Below, one piece after another: positions 49,108 through 57,880 of a stretch of DNA of 64,000 nt. Made by a program: the position numbers and the translations under genes. Position 1 is the stretch's first letter, and every line of letters starts with the position of its first letter. The notes under the pieces are model-generated. The model was not told the DNA's origin and did no database searches. It worked only from the letters and a program-made list of their open reading frames with translations. This DNA comes from Candidatus Thorarchaeota archaeon (GTDB taxonomy: Archaea > Asgardarchaeota > Thorarchaeia > Thorarchaeales > Thorarchaeaceae): NCBI GenBank assembly GCA_019057475.1, contig DXJO01000007.1:1-64000 (forward strand), read 5' to 3'.

Positions 49108-49136
49108 AGAAGACCCACACTGTTTGGGTTCCTTCT
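49108..49136. repeat. Hairpin AGAAGACCCA / TGGGT-TC-CTTCT
   Basis: A 10-bp stem with a two-base bulge and a CACTGTT loop lies between the micro-genes and the transposase remnant. It may be a leftover of the insertion-sequence end or a transcript end. Other bases in 49040-49196 show no gene. Confidence 0.35.
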
Positions 49137-49216
49137 GGCATAAGTCACTTCTCATCCTAGTGAAGGATTACTTCCAATACAGGTCAATGGTATTCCTGTG
49201 CTGACAGTACCTGCAC

Positions 49217-49757
49217 TTGAGTGGTTCTCCCGCCTTCAGCTTGGTGACCTCAATGAGGGTCAGAAACCGACCAAGTGATGATGCAAAGATGTTGATCCCA
49301 ATGCTCGAAGGGATGTGGGCAGATGAGCTTGAGGTGGTCTATGGTGACAAGGCGTACCTGTCGAAGATCAATGTGACCTACATTCACAGTCTGAGTGCAA
49401 AAGCTGTGATTGAACCGAAGAGGGGATTGACTGGGAAGGCTCATGGACACGGGGAGTACGCAAGGCTGGTGAAGGAGTATCCTGGAAATCCCGAGGATGG
49501 AAGGAGAAATACGAGTACGGGAAGAGGAGTCTGGTGGAGAGTGTGTTTGGAGCCGTGAAGGTGAAGTTCGGAGGGATATTGAGGTCAAGGTGATACAACA
49601 GGAGTCTTGTGGAAACCGTGTTCAGCATGATGAAGCTGAGATTCGGGGGAGGACTGAGTTCGAGAAGGTACAGAGAGCAGAGGAGAGAGTTACTCATCAT
49701 AGTGATCCTACATAATATCGGGAGGGTGAACTTCTTGGAGTATGCCGGGAGGTGATT
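49217..49757 (+). pseudogene. Chimeric IS4/IS5-type transposase remnant
   Basis: The readable protein begins in the middle of a DDE transposase (Arg-Pro-Ser-Asp-Asp-Ala-Lys-Met-Leu-Ile, then Val-Tyr-Gly-Asp-Lys-Ala-Tyr with the second Asp). Around 49500 the frame shifts; the new frame gives Lys-Arg-Ser-Leu-Val-Glu-Ser-Val-Phe (the catalytic Glu region) and runs to Leu-Arg-Ser-Arg followed by TGA. After the TGA comes a second, similar Arg-Ser-Leu-Val-Glu-Thr-Val-Phe segment and a tail to a TGA at about 49757. So the C-terminal part is duplicated from two related copies. N-terminal third, frame and stop codon are lost; it cannot be active. Confidence 0.7.
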
Positions 49758-49859
49758 TATTGGACAGAGCTTAAGAAAAGAAGGTTTTAAATAAAACAAT
49801 GATGAGTTAGATAATTGCAATTATTTTTTGTAATTGCAACGAAGTATAATGTGAGAGAA

Positions 49860-50474
49860 ATGAAAGCAAAATTCAAATCCAAATATAAATCTGCAATCTC
49901 TCTAGCGATGTTTTTGGTTTTAGTAAACACCATGGTAATTGCTGCACCCGTGAAAGCCGCTGATCCCAGTCGCATCTTAATGATTGATATCATGGCGATA
50001 GGAGACGATTTTGATGTTCCTGGAGCTAGAAGCTCTATCATAGGTAGGATTGAATACAATAAAGTCACCGGTGAATGTCAGGGACAGGTAGAATTTCATT
50101 TAAAACTCTATGATGAATCAGGTGAGAAAGTTTATTCGATGAAGGGAAAGCTCAAAGACGCGGCAGTTATGGAAATTCCCGCCTATTATTGCAATGTACG
50201 GGACGTCACGTGGACTAACTTATGGCTTGTCATAGGCGAGGGAAAAATTAAAACTACTGATACAGATATCGAGATAGAATATCGAGGGAATCTAATAACC
50301 TTGCCTAATACCGGAGGTCAGTATATCACAATAAACCTCGCTATGCTTGTAAGCCCTAATGGTGAATATATTGGGGGAGTTTGGGAACAAGGAGGATGGG
50401 CTGCTGCAGGAATGTTGGGAGTATTCGGTGCGGGAACCTATTTGACAAAATATATGGAAAAATTGGTCCCATAA
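49860..50474 (+). CDS. Exported protein of unknown function, AT-rich gene
   Basis: 204 residues from ATG 49860, which follows GTGAGAGAA; the frame is open upstream to 49815. A clear signal peptide covers about 1-35 (Lys-rich start, then Ala-Met-Phe-Leu-Val-Leu-Val ending in Ala-Pro-Val-Lys-Ala-Ala). The mature part is mostly beta-strand with two Cys. A Gly/Ala-rich hydrophobic end (Ala-Ala-Gly-Met-Leu-Gly-Val-Phe-Gly-Ala-Gly) might be a short anchor. The gene has clearly more A and T than its neighbours and lies next to an insertion-sequence remnant, which suggests recent transfer. Confidence 0.6.
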   Translation: MKAKFKSKYKSAISLAMFLVLVNTMVIAAPVKAADPSRILMIDIMAIGDDFDVPGARSSIIGRIEYNKVTGECQGQVEFHLKLYDESGEKVYSMKGKLKDAAVMEIPAYYCNVRDVTWTNLWLVIGEGKIKTTDTDIEIEYRGNLITLPNTGGQYITINLAMLVSPNGEYIGGVWEQGGWAAAGMLGVFGAGTYLTKYMEKLVP

Positions 50475-50493
50475 CACCACATCAAGCACGAAT

Positions 50494-51232
50494 GTGCCTG
50501 AAATAAGAATGAGGATTCTTCTCACAAATGAGCCGCGCTATTGGGAAACGCCGGTGAAACCCCCGAAGACAAAAGGTCGTGAGTTTCGGGTTCACAGGGG
50601 TAGGAAACTCTCAAGTAGAATGGACTGGCAGCCAGACACAGCGAAGAGTACCAAGAAAGGAAGAGAGAAGCCAATAAGGCTCAAGAAGGATTATCCTATA
50701 ATCTGGCGTCGATATCAGACCATACAAGGCTCCAAGAACAACGAGCTTTGGTATTTGATGATGAAGGTCTCATGATGCACCTCGCCGCACTTGCACTATT
50801 AGATTGTGACCACAAGATGTGCTTGAAAACGGTTCAATCTCATTTTGTTCACTGGTACTGTAGGTTGACGGATCAGCCAACTAGGAATTGTGGGGGAAAC
50901 ATCACAAAGTACTGCACCACCACAGACAGCAGGATGCCACTCAACACGAGCCCCTTTCCCTTCCCAGTGTTGATGTCAGTGAACCAGAGGATTGCTTCCA
51001 CAAGGACCACGATCACCCCACAGATGGAATGTTCGAGGACACAGATGGCTCCCCAACGGGGTTAGACGATTGGCCTATCGAATGGGTTGACGTGGAAGAA
51101 GAGAAGCACATGCGAGATATGAGATCATGGACCTGTCCCAAATGTTGGGCATCCCTCCTGCCTGACCTTGTTGAATCCATTTTGGCGGGTAGAACTGGGT
51201 CCTGTCCATTCTGTGGCACCACCCTTGGTTGA
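50494..51232 (+). pseudogene. Broken zinc-ribbon gene in three frames
   Basis: Three overlapping pieces look coding but in different frames. 50494-50775 is basic. The frame at 50748 begins Val-Phe-Asp-Asp-Glu-Gly-Leu-Met-Met-His-Leu-Ala-Ala and fades after about 45 codons. The frame at 50888-51232 is acidic and ends with Cys-Pro-Lys-Cys ... Cys-Pro-Phe-Cys-Gly, a zinc ribbon. The most economical reading is one gene broken by frameshifts, but the basic first part may be a separate small gene. Bases 51233-51513 hold no gene; the promoter of the next gene should be there. Confidence 0.4.
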
Positions 51233-51513
51233 GCAATGCATAGATTGCTATTAGATTAAGGCCACGCTGAAAAAGGGAACCGTTTATGTTTACTGGGTCA
51301 AGAAGTAGTTCTCCTACACTACAACGTCACATGTGAGTGAAGGCTGGGTGAAAAAATAAATCGCAAGAGTATTAGACCAAGAGACCCTTGACAACAAATA
51401 CTGACTCTCTGGGCCAGTGTTTCAGTGACACACGAAGTTCTCCATGAACAAACATATTACAGACCATCTTGCGAACCAATGACATACAAACCATCAACGA
51501 GAGGTTGTTAACG

Positions 51514-52395
51514 ATGGAGATAAAGAAGATAGCAGTTCTCGGAGCGGGTCAGATGGGCAACGGCATAGCCCAAGTCTGCGCACAGGCCGGCTACGAAGTC
51601 ACTATGCGAGACATCGCACAGAAGTTCTTGGATGGTGGCATGGCCACAATAAAGAAGAACCTAGAGAGAGGTCTCAAGAAGGGGAAAATCACTCAGGAAG
51701 AGGTTGACGCGGTTCTTGGCAGAATTAAACCAGTTCTTGAGATGAAGGATGCTGTGAAGGACGCGGACCTCATCATTGAGGCCATTCCAGAGATTGTGAA
51801 GCTTAAGCTCGATACTTGGAAGGAGGTCGACGAACTGGCTCCCAAAGAGGCGTACTTGGCATCCAACACGTCGAGCATCAGCATCACACAGATGGCTGCT
51901 GCAACAAAGAGGCCTGAGAAGTTCGTGGGTTGTCATTTCTTCAACCCAGTTCCAGTGATGGGTCTCATAGAGATCATCAAAGGCGCCGCAACGAATGACG
52001 AATCTGTCGAGGTCATAAAGCGGCTTGCCAAGAAGCTGAACAAGCAGACTGTGATTGTCAATGAAGCACCCGGCTTTGCAGTAAACCGCCTGCTAGTCCC
52101 AGCAATCAATGAAGCGATATTCGCAATCCAAGAGGGAGTCACCACGGTTGAGGACATGGACCTCTCAATCAAGCTTGGGCTGAACTGGCCGATGGGTCCG
52201 CTCACCTTGGCAGACTTCGTAGGTCTGGACACTCTGCTGTACATAAGCGACTACTTCGTCGACGAATTCAAGGACAGCAAGTACAGAGCACCGGCTCTAC
52301 TGAGGAAGATGGTGCGCGCAGGATGGATGGGACGAAAGACCCGGAAGGGCTTCTACGATTATTCCGGTGAAAAGCCCGTACCTCAGCGTTTCTAG
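51514..52395 (+). CDS. hbd: 3-hydroxyacyl-CoA (3-hydroxybutyryl-CoA) dehydrogenase
   Basis: 293 residues from ATG 51514, preceded by GAGAGGTTG; the frame is open to 51469. NAD-binding Gly-Ala-Gly-Gln-Met-Gly-Asn-Gly lies at the start. The catalytic His is in Gly-Cys-His-Phe-Phe-Asn-Pro-Val, with the partner Glu in Ile-Ile-Glu-Ala-Ile-Pro-Glu and Asn in Ser-Asn-Thr-Ser-Ser. The C-terminal domain has Gly-Pro-Leu-Thr-Leu-Ala-Asp-Phe-Val-Gly-Leu-Asp and ends Lys-Gly-Phe-Tyr-Asp-Tyr. It interconverts 3-hydroxyacyl-CoA and 3-oxoacyl-CoA. No other beta-oxidation gene is adjacent. A hairpin and T-rich run follow it. Confidence 0.92.
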   Translation: MEIKKIAVLGAGQMGNGIAQVCAQAGYEVTMRDIAQKFLDGGMATIKKNLERGLKKGKITQEEVDAVLGRIKPVLEMKDAVKDADLIIEAIPEIVKLKLDTWKEVDELAPKEAYLASNTSSISITQMAAATKRPEKFVGCHFFNPVPVMGLIEIIKGAATNDESVEVIKRLAKKLNKQTVIVNEAPGFAVNRLLVPAINEAIFAIQEGVTTVEDMDLSIKLGLNWPMGPLTLADFVGLDTLLYISDYFVDEFKDSKYRAPALLRKMVRAGWMGRKTRKGFYDYSGEKPVPQRF

Positions 52396-52403
52396 TTCAG
52401 GTC

Positions 52404-52459
52404 GAGGGTTGTGTGGACACCTGCAGGAAACCACAACACCCTCCCTTACTCTTTTTCTT
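52404..52459 (+). terminator. Stem-loop and T-rich tract after the dehydrogenase gene
   Basis: GAGGGTTGTGTGG (52404-52416) pairs, with two mismatches, with CCACAACACCCTC (52431-52443), followed by a T-rich run (52450-52459). It begins 8 bp after the stop codon and resembles an intrinsic terminator. Confidence 0.55.
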
Positions 52460-52508
52460 CGTCAAGATTAATTAGTGCAGTTCAACAGAATCATTGATAG
52501 TGCCCAGG

Positions 52509-53351
52509 ATGAAGCATGAAGAGAGTGAGTACATCGGATATGATGGAACCAGAATGTTCATGCATGTCTGGCTCCCCAGTCGCGAGAGACCTCGTGCTCT
52601 GCTAGTCGCAATACACGGACTAGGCAGCCACGGAGGAGGCTTGCAGGGCATTGGTGAGTATTTCGCAGAGAAAGGTTTGGCCGTCTTCGCGCCGGACATG
52701 AGGGGCTTCGGTCACTATTCCGGTTTGAAAGGCCATGTCATGAACTTCGATGAGTTTACCGAAGACCTGCAGAACATCATCATGCAAGTCAAAGACCGTT
52801 TCCTCAACACGCTCACATTCCTCTATGGAATATCATTGGGCGGCCTCCATGTGATAAGATACGTAGCGAGATATCCAAAAATGGTCGATGGATTGATGCT
52901 CACTTGCCCTGCAGTGTCTGAAACCCTAGATATTCCACTGGGCACGAGGATACTTGCTGAGCTGCTGTCTGTGCTGAATGTGAAGAAGTACTTCTCAAAC
53001 CTTGGCAGTCACGAAGATGGCACGCGTTCTCCCGAAGTGGTAAAAAGGCATGAAGAGGATCCTCTACGATTCGAATCTGTTACACCCCGATTCGGCATCT
53101 CCGGCCTAAAGGCCTCCAAGGATGCATTCCATGCTGCACCACAAATTACGTTGCCAATTCTTGTTCAACAAGCAGGCGATGACAAGCTAGTGTCACCGGA
53201 GAAGAGCAAGACATTCTTTGACAATCTCAAGTCCGAGGACAAGACCTGGCGACTCTACGAAGGCCTCTATCACGAACTTCCCGAAGAGCCGGAGAAGGCC
53301 ATGGTTCTAGGAGACATGAACGCTTGGCTTGAGAAGAGGCTGCCTAGATAG
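52509..53351 (+). CDS. Alpha/beta hydrolase (monoacylglycerol lipase-like), first of a pair
   Basis: 280 residues from ATG 52509, chosen to match the start of its downstream paralogue (Met-Lys-x-Glu-Glu-Ser-Glu-Tyr-Ile-Gly-Tyr-Asp-Gly). The nucleophile is the Ser in Gly-Ile-Ser-Leu-Gly-Gly, His-Gly-Leu-Gly-Ser-His-Gly forms the oxyanion loop, Asp is in Gln-Gln-Ala-Gly-Asp-Asp-Lys-Leu, and the catalytic His is in Tyr-His-Glu-Leu-Pro. This is the lysophospholipase/monoacylglycerol lipase type. The natural ester in an archaeon with ether lipids is unclear; it may act on exogenous lipids or other esters. Confidence 0.85.
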   Translation: MKHEESEYIGYDGTRMFMHVWLPSRERPRALLVAIHGLGSHGGGLQGIGEYFAEKGLAVFAPDMRGFGHYSGLKGHVMNFDEFTEDLQNIIMQVKDRFLNTLTFLYGISLGGLHVIRYVARYPKMVDGLMLTCPAVSETLDIPLGTRILAELLSVLNVKKYFSNLGSHEDGTRSPEVVKRHEEDPLRFESVTPRFGISGLKASKDAFHAAPQITLPILVQQAGDDKLVSPEKSKTFFDNLKSEDKTWRLYEGLYHELPEEPEKAMVLGDMNAWLEKRLPR

Positions 53352-53413
53352 GAGTTGCACTGAGTCCACAAGACAAATAGCGGGGGAAGCACTCTACCAG
53401 AGGGGTGGTCACA

Positions 53414-54253
53414 ATGAAGACTGAAGAGAGTGAATATATTGGATATGATGGAACAAAGATGTTCCTTCGCGCCTGGCTTCCTGACGCTGAACCGCGTGCG
53501 CTTGTGATAGGGATTCATGGACTCGGATCACACAGCGGCCTGATGTCGTTCCACGGTGAGAATTTCGCGGCGAAGGGTATGGCATTCTTCGCACCGGACC
53601 TGCGGGGTTTTGGCAACAATCCGGGTTTGAAGGGGCATGTCGAGAAATTCGATGATTACATAGAAGACATGAACAGCCTAGTTACACAGCTCAAGGACAG
53701 AATGTCGGACAAACCTACTTACATGTTTGGCCATTCTCTTGGGGGTTTGCATGTCATCAGATACGCCGCCACATATCCGGATGAGCTTGATGGGATTATT
53801 ATTCCGTGTCCTGCTGTTTCCGAGAGGTTAGAGATAAGTGCGGGGCTTAGGATCATGGCAAATCTTCTCTCCAAACTCAATATCAAGAAGACCTTCAACA
53901 ACGGTCTCAATTTCAATCTGCTTTCACGAAACCCAGAGGTTGTTAGGCGAAATCGGGAAGACCCGCTTAGAGTGGACGATGTGACTCCGCGCTTCGCCAC
54001 TGAGGGACTAGCAGCTCGCGTGGAAGGAGCCAAACTGGGTCCGAAGATCACACTGCCGGTTTTAGAGCAACAAGCAGGGGATGACCTCATACTTATTCCG
54101 GAGGAGAACAAGGCGTTCTTCGACACAATAGCCTCCTCTGACAAGACATTCAGGCTCTATCCGGGTTTCTACCATGACCCCTTCGAGGAACCAGGCGGGG
54201 AAGAGCTCGTTGCAGACATGTTCTCCTGGCTTGAAGAGAGGCTGCCGTCGTAG
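53414..54253 (+). CDS. Alpha/beta hydrolase (monoacylglycerol lipase-like), second of a pair
   Basis: 279 residues from ATG 53414, with GGTGGTCAC as ribosome site. It is a close paralogue of the gene 62 bp upstream. The nucleophile Ser lies in Gly-His-Ser-Leu-Gly-Gly (His replaces the Ile of the first copy), the acid in Gln-Gln-Ala-Gly-Asp-Asp-Leu, the base in Tyr-His-Asp-Pro-Phe. The cap region differs most between the copies (Leu-Asn-Ile-Lys-Lys-Thr-Phe-Asn-Asn), so the substrates may differ. It converges with the P-type ATPase gene nine bases on. Confidence 0.85.
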   Translation: MKTEESEYIGYDGTKMFLRAWLPDAEPRALVIGIHGLGSHSGLMSFHGENFAAKGMAFFAPDLRGFGNNPGLKGHVEKFDDYIEDMNSLVTQLKDRMSDKPTYMFGHSLGGLHVIRYAATYPDELDGIIIPCPAVSERLEISAGLRIMANLLSKLNIKKTFNNGLNFNLLSRNPEVVRRNREDPLRVDDVTPRFATEGLAARVEGAKLGPKITLPVLEQQAGDDLILIPEENKAFFDTIASSDKTFRLYPGFYHDPFEEPGGEELVADMFSWLEERLPS

Positions 54254-54262
54254 CCCGTCAAG

Positions 54263-57097
54263 CTATGTGATAGTTTCGGCAGCAGCTGCAAGTTTCTCTT
54301 CCTTGTGGTGACCAAACAGAATGTGAGGCGGTATCAAAAGCGCCGGTATGCATGCAAGAATAATCACTACCCAGTCCAGCGGATTTAGCGGAACACACTG
54401 GAACAAGACCGCCACAAATGGCACGTAAATGGTAACCAGAGTCAATACAAATGAGAACATAACCGCAATCATCAGCGCCTTCGATCCGGTGATGTGGGTC
54501 TTCCAGACAGGATGGTACTCATCCCGACAGTTCCATACGAAAAGCAGTTCAAAGAAGACAACACTTGCGAAAACTGTTGTACGTGCATGCGTTAACACAT
54601 AATCCCAAGTCAAACCAGTAACACTTGACACATCTGTAGCCCAGTTCACCACGGGTCCAGTAAGACCAGGAATCCAACCACCGTAGACAGTCAGAGACCA
54701 GAAGAATGCCGTAGCTGAAGCTAGGAATGCCACAAATCCAGCCACAAGGATGAAAGACATCATGCCTCGGTCCATCATCTTTTTGCCAGGTTTCCTTGGA
54801 GGCCGATTCATCACGCCCGTCTCAGGAGGGTCGACCCCCAGAGCCAGAGCAGGAAATCCGTCAGTGGCAAGATTCAACCAGAGTATCTGAATTGCAGTGA
54901 TTGGCAAGGGCAGACCAATCATTATTATTGTGAAGATGAGGAACACCTCGTCGAAGTTGGCCGCCAGCAAAAAGCGGACGAATTTGCGGATGTTGGAATA
55001 GATCTCCCTACCCTTCTCAACAGCTGAAACAATAGTTGCGAAATTGTCGTCAACCAGTATAACGTCAGAGGCTTCCTTCGTTACATCAGCTCCCCGTATT
55101 CCCATCGCGATTCCTACATCTGCGGCCTTTACGGCAGGAGCGTCATTGACACCGTCCCCAGTCATGGCAACGACTTGATTATGACCTTTGAGCGCCTCGA
55201 CGATACGTAGTTTGTGTTCGGGAGCTACTCTTGCATAGACGCTGCATGTATCAACAATGGCGTTAAACTCCTCGTCAGTCATATCATCAATCATGGCCCC
55301 GGTGATGACTTGACCATCACGTTCAATGAGACCGACTTCATGGGCAATGGCCCGTGCCGTGAGTTCGTGGTCGCCCGTTATCATGATTGGACGAATTCCC
55401 GCCTTTGCGCATGTAGCCATCGCTTCAAGAACCTCATCGCGCGGTGGGTCAATCATTCCCTGAAGCCCAACAAATACAAGGTCCTTCTCTACCTCCTCGG
55501 GTTCCCAATCGGGAATTTCGTGATCGAGGTCCCTGTAGGCGAAAGCTAAAATCCGGAGGGCCTTCGCAGCGAAACTGGCGACTGCTTCGAGGATGCTCTC
55601 GCGCTCATTCTCCTCCAATGGTCTAACAGTGCCATTCTCGTAGATGCGACTACAGAGGGACAAGAGGACCTCTGGAGCACCCTTGGAAAACGCCGTTAGG
55701 CTTTCTTCGGGACCCTTGCAGATGGATGTCATCCTCTTCCTGGCTGAGTCGAAAGAAATCTCTGTTATCTCCGTATACGTATTCCACGTTTGATCGTATG
55801 GTACACCAGCCTTCTCCGCCACCACCAATAGAGATCCCTCGGTCGGATCGCCTACAATGGTCCAATCACCTGCGCCCGACAGATCTTTCTGAAGCAAGGC
55901 GTTGCTGCAGAGCTGACCTATCTCGATTAGCTTGATGACGTGAGGGTCTTGATGAACGTCAAACTCCTTGTCTTCTTGGAAGAACTGCCCTTCCTTGTTA
56001 TACCCGACGCCTGTAACGTCGATAGTCATCCCATTGCTGAAGAAATTCGTCACTGTCATTTCATTCTTGGTGATGGTCCCTGTCTTATCAGAAGCAATGA
56101 CAGTTGTAGAGCCTAGGGTTTCGACAGACGGGAGTCTACGGACAATTGCATTTCTCTGAACCATTCGCTGAACTCCGATGGCAAGCGTTATGGTAACAAC
56201 CGCAGGGAGCCCCTCGGGGATGGCCGAGACTGCAAGGGCGATTGCCGTCAGAAGCTCCTCCATCAGCCCGCCTACATTGCGAAGTATCTCTGCAGCGAAA
56301 ACGATAACAACTAGTATGATCACAATGATTCCCAGCTTCTTCCCCAGGTCTTCAAGGTCATACTGGAGAGGAGTCATGTCCTTCTCGCTCTCTTGAACCA
56401 TCTCGGCGATTTTGCCAAACTCAGTATTCATTCCAGTTGCTGTGACAACAGCTCGGCCCTTGCCGGACACGATGGTAGTGCCAGAGAATACCATGTTGGT
56501 CATGTCAGCTATTATCGGGTTGTGAAGATGAATTGGGTCGTCAATCTTACGTACTGCCATCGATTCACCGGTGAGAACTGCTTCGTCTACGCCGAATCCA
56601 ACAGCATAGACGACCCTGCCATCCGCAGGAACGCGGGCTCCTGACTCAAGCGCTACTACATCACCCGGGACCAATTCTTTCGAGTCGATCTCTATCCACA
56701 GGCCATCTCTCATGACAAGGGCTCGCGGTGCAGCCATCTCTTTGAGAGCCTCAAGCGCCTGCTCCGACTTATACTCCTGGACAAAACCAAATACTGAATT
56801 GAAGACGACAATCGCAGAGATCACGATTGCGTCAATGAGCCCATGACCCCCATCATCGCCGAACATTGATGCGAAAACGGAGATGACTATGGCAACTAGA
56901 AGGATAATGACCATGGGGTCAGTGAACTGTCGCAGGAACATTCGGAGGGGGCTGATTCGGCCAATGGCGATTAGCTCATTGTACCCATGGGTCTCAAGAC
57001 GTGTCTGCGCCTCGGAACTGGAGATTCCGTCCATCGTGGTGTCAAGATGTTTAATTGCGTACTCGACGTCGTTGCTGTGCCACTCATGTTCGGACAT
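54263..57097 (-). CDS. P-type calcium-transporting ATPase (P2A-like)
   Basis: 944 residues. The phosphorylated Asp-337 is in Asp-Lys-Thr-Gly-Thr-Ile-Thr-Lys-Asn-Glu-Met, the phosphatase loop is Leu-Thr-Gly-Glu-Ser (175-179), and the ATP hinge is Gly-Asp-Gly-Val-Asn-Asp-Ala-Pro-Ala. The M4 ion site reads Ala-Ile-Pro-Glu-Gly-Leu-Pro-Ala-Val (292-300), as in SERCA/PMR1-type pumps, and M6 keeps Asn-Leu-Ala-Thr-Asp-Gly-Phe-Pro-Ala. These point to calcium (or manganese) export from the cytoplasm. The N-terminal domain begins with the usual Trp-His-Ser-Asn-Asp-Val-Glu. It is a complete gene with no partner. Confidence 0.92.
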   Translation of the reverse strand: MSEHEWHSNDVEYAIKHLDTTMDGISSSEAQTRLETHGYNELIAIGRISPLRMFLRQFTDPMVIILLVAIVISVFASMFGDDGGHGLIDAIVISAIVVFNSVFGFVQEYKSEQALEALKEMAAPRALVMRDGLWIEIDSKELVPGDVVALESGARVPADGRVVYAVGFGVDEAVLTGESMAVRKIDDPIHLHNPIIADMTNMVFSGTTIVSGKGRAVVTATGMNTEFGKIAEMVQESEKDMTPLQYDLEDLGKKLGIIVIILVVIVFAAEILRNVGGLMEELLTAIALAVSAIPEGLPAVVTITLAIGVQRMVQRNAIVRRLPSVETLGSTTVIASDKTGTITKNEMTVTNFFSNGMTIDVTGVGYNKEGQFFQEDKEFDVHQDPHVIKLIEIGQLCSNALLQKDLSGAGDWTIVGDPTEGSLLVVAEKAGVPYDQTWNTYTEITEISFDSARKRMTSICKGPEESLTAFSKGAPEVLLSLCSRIYENGTVRPLEENERESILEAVASFAAKALRILAFAYRDLDHEIPDWEPEEVEKDLVFVGLQGMIDPPRDEVLEAMATCAKAGIRPIMITGDHELTARAIAHEVGLIERDGQVITGAMIDDMTDEEFNAIVDTCSVYARVAPEHKLRIVEALKGHNQVVAMTGDGVNDAPAVKAADVGIAMGIRGADVTKEASDVILVDDNFATIVSAVEKGREIYSNIRKFVRFLLAANFDEVFLIFTIIMIGLPLPITAIQILWLNLATDGFPALALGVDPPETGVMNRPPRKPGKKMMDRGMMSFILVAGFVAFLASATAFFWSLTVYGGWIPGLTGPVVNWATDVSSVTGLTWDYVLTHARTTVFASVVFFELLFVWNCRDEYHPVWKTHITGSKALMIAVMFSFVLTLVTIYVPFVAVLFQCVPLNPLDWVVIILACIPALLIPPHILFGHHKEEKLAAAAETIT

Positions 57098-57273
57098 GCT
57101 ATGCGCTCCGAGGTCTAGTCAGATTGCAGACCTTTGCTAGGTGAGGTGCGGCAAATATTCGATAGAAATACCTTTCGGCATAGACTGGCCCCTTCAATCC
57201 ATTCCTCTGACGAAAGGATTAAGAGATTGCCAGAACACGCAGCCGACCGGTTCCAGAAGAAAGGTGACTAGAT

Positions 57274-57870
57274 ATGAGTGAGAAGTCCAAGTTCAGCTTC
57301 AAGTGCCTTGAACAGAAATGCGACACAAAGGCATGCCACATTCGAGCGCGCATCAATGTCACCATGGGTGATATCGCAAGATGGACAAGCCAGAACTACC
57401 TTTCTCAGATCATACCTGGTATAACTCTGAGCATGCCATCCAATGAAAACGAACCTCTTGCTCTTACTACTCTTCGGAAGCCCTTGGAGAGCGACCCAGA
57501 GCAGACTGCATGCATCTTCTACCATGAGGAGTCAAACGGGTGCACAATAAGGTATTCGCGACCAATCTCCTGCAGAGCATTCCCACTTGAATACAACGGC
57601 GAGAAGTACTTCTTGAGCGATAAGAACTGTCCCGGTGTTGGGGAAGGAGAAGTCAACAAGGACGCCTTGAAGGAGGTAAGAGACCTTGCCGAACAAGAGT
57701 ACAGGGAGAAAATCGAAACGCTAGCGGCCTTGCCAGGCGTCTACTCCATCTTTATGGGAATGATGATAAGACAGTCCGCAGAGGCAATGAAGGACTTGTC
57801 AGAAGACGATAAGAAGCACATTGAAGACATCATGTCCAAACCATCGGAAGATGAGAAGCATGACGAATGA
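57274..57870 (+). CDS. YkgJ-like cysteine-cluster protein
   Basis: 198 residues. Cysteines near the N-terminus (Phe-Lys-Cys-Leu-Glu-Gln-Lys-Cys and Lys-Ala-Cys-His-Ile) and in the middle (Ala-Cys-Ile-Phe-Tyr, Gly-Cys-Thr-Ile-Arg, Ser-Cys-Arg-Ala-Phe-Pro-Leu-Glu and Asn-Cys-Pro-Gly) fit the YkgJ family of putative zinc- or iron-binding proteins. The final 70 residues are helical and charged. The biochemical role of the family is not settled. The gene has its own upstream gap after the divergent ATPase gene; GGTGACTAGAT precedes the ATG. Confidence 0.78.
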   Translation: MSEKSKFSFKCLEQKCDTKACHIRARINVTMGDIARWTSQNYLSQIIPGITLSMPSNENEPLALTTLRKPLESDPEQTACIFYHEESNGCTIRYSRPISCRAFPLEYNGEKYFLSDKNCPGVGEGEVNKDALKEVRDLAEQEYREKIETLAALPGVYSIFMGMMIRQSAEAMKDLSEDDKKHIEDIMSKPSEDEKHDE

Positions 57871-57880
57871 CCATTCAGAT

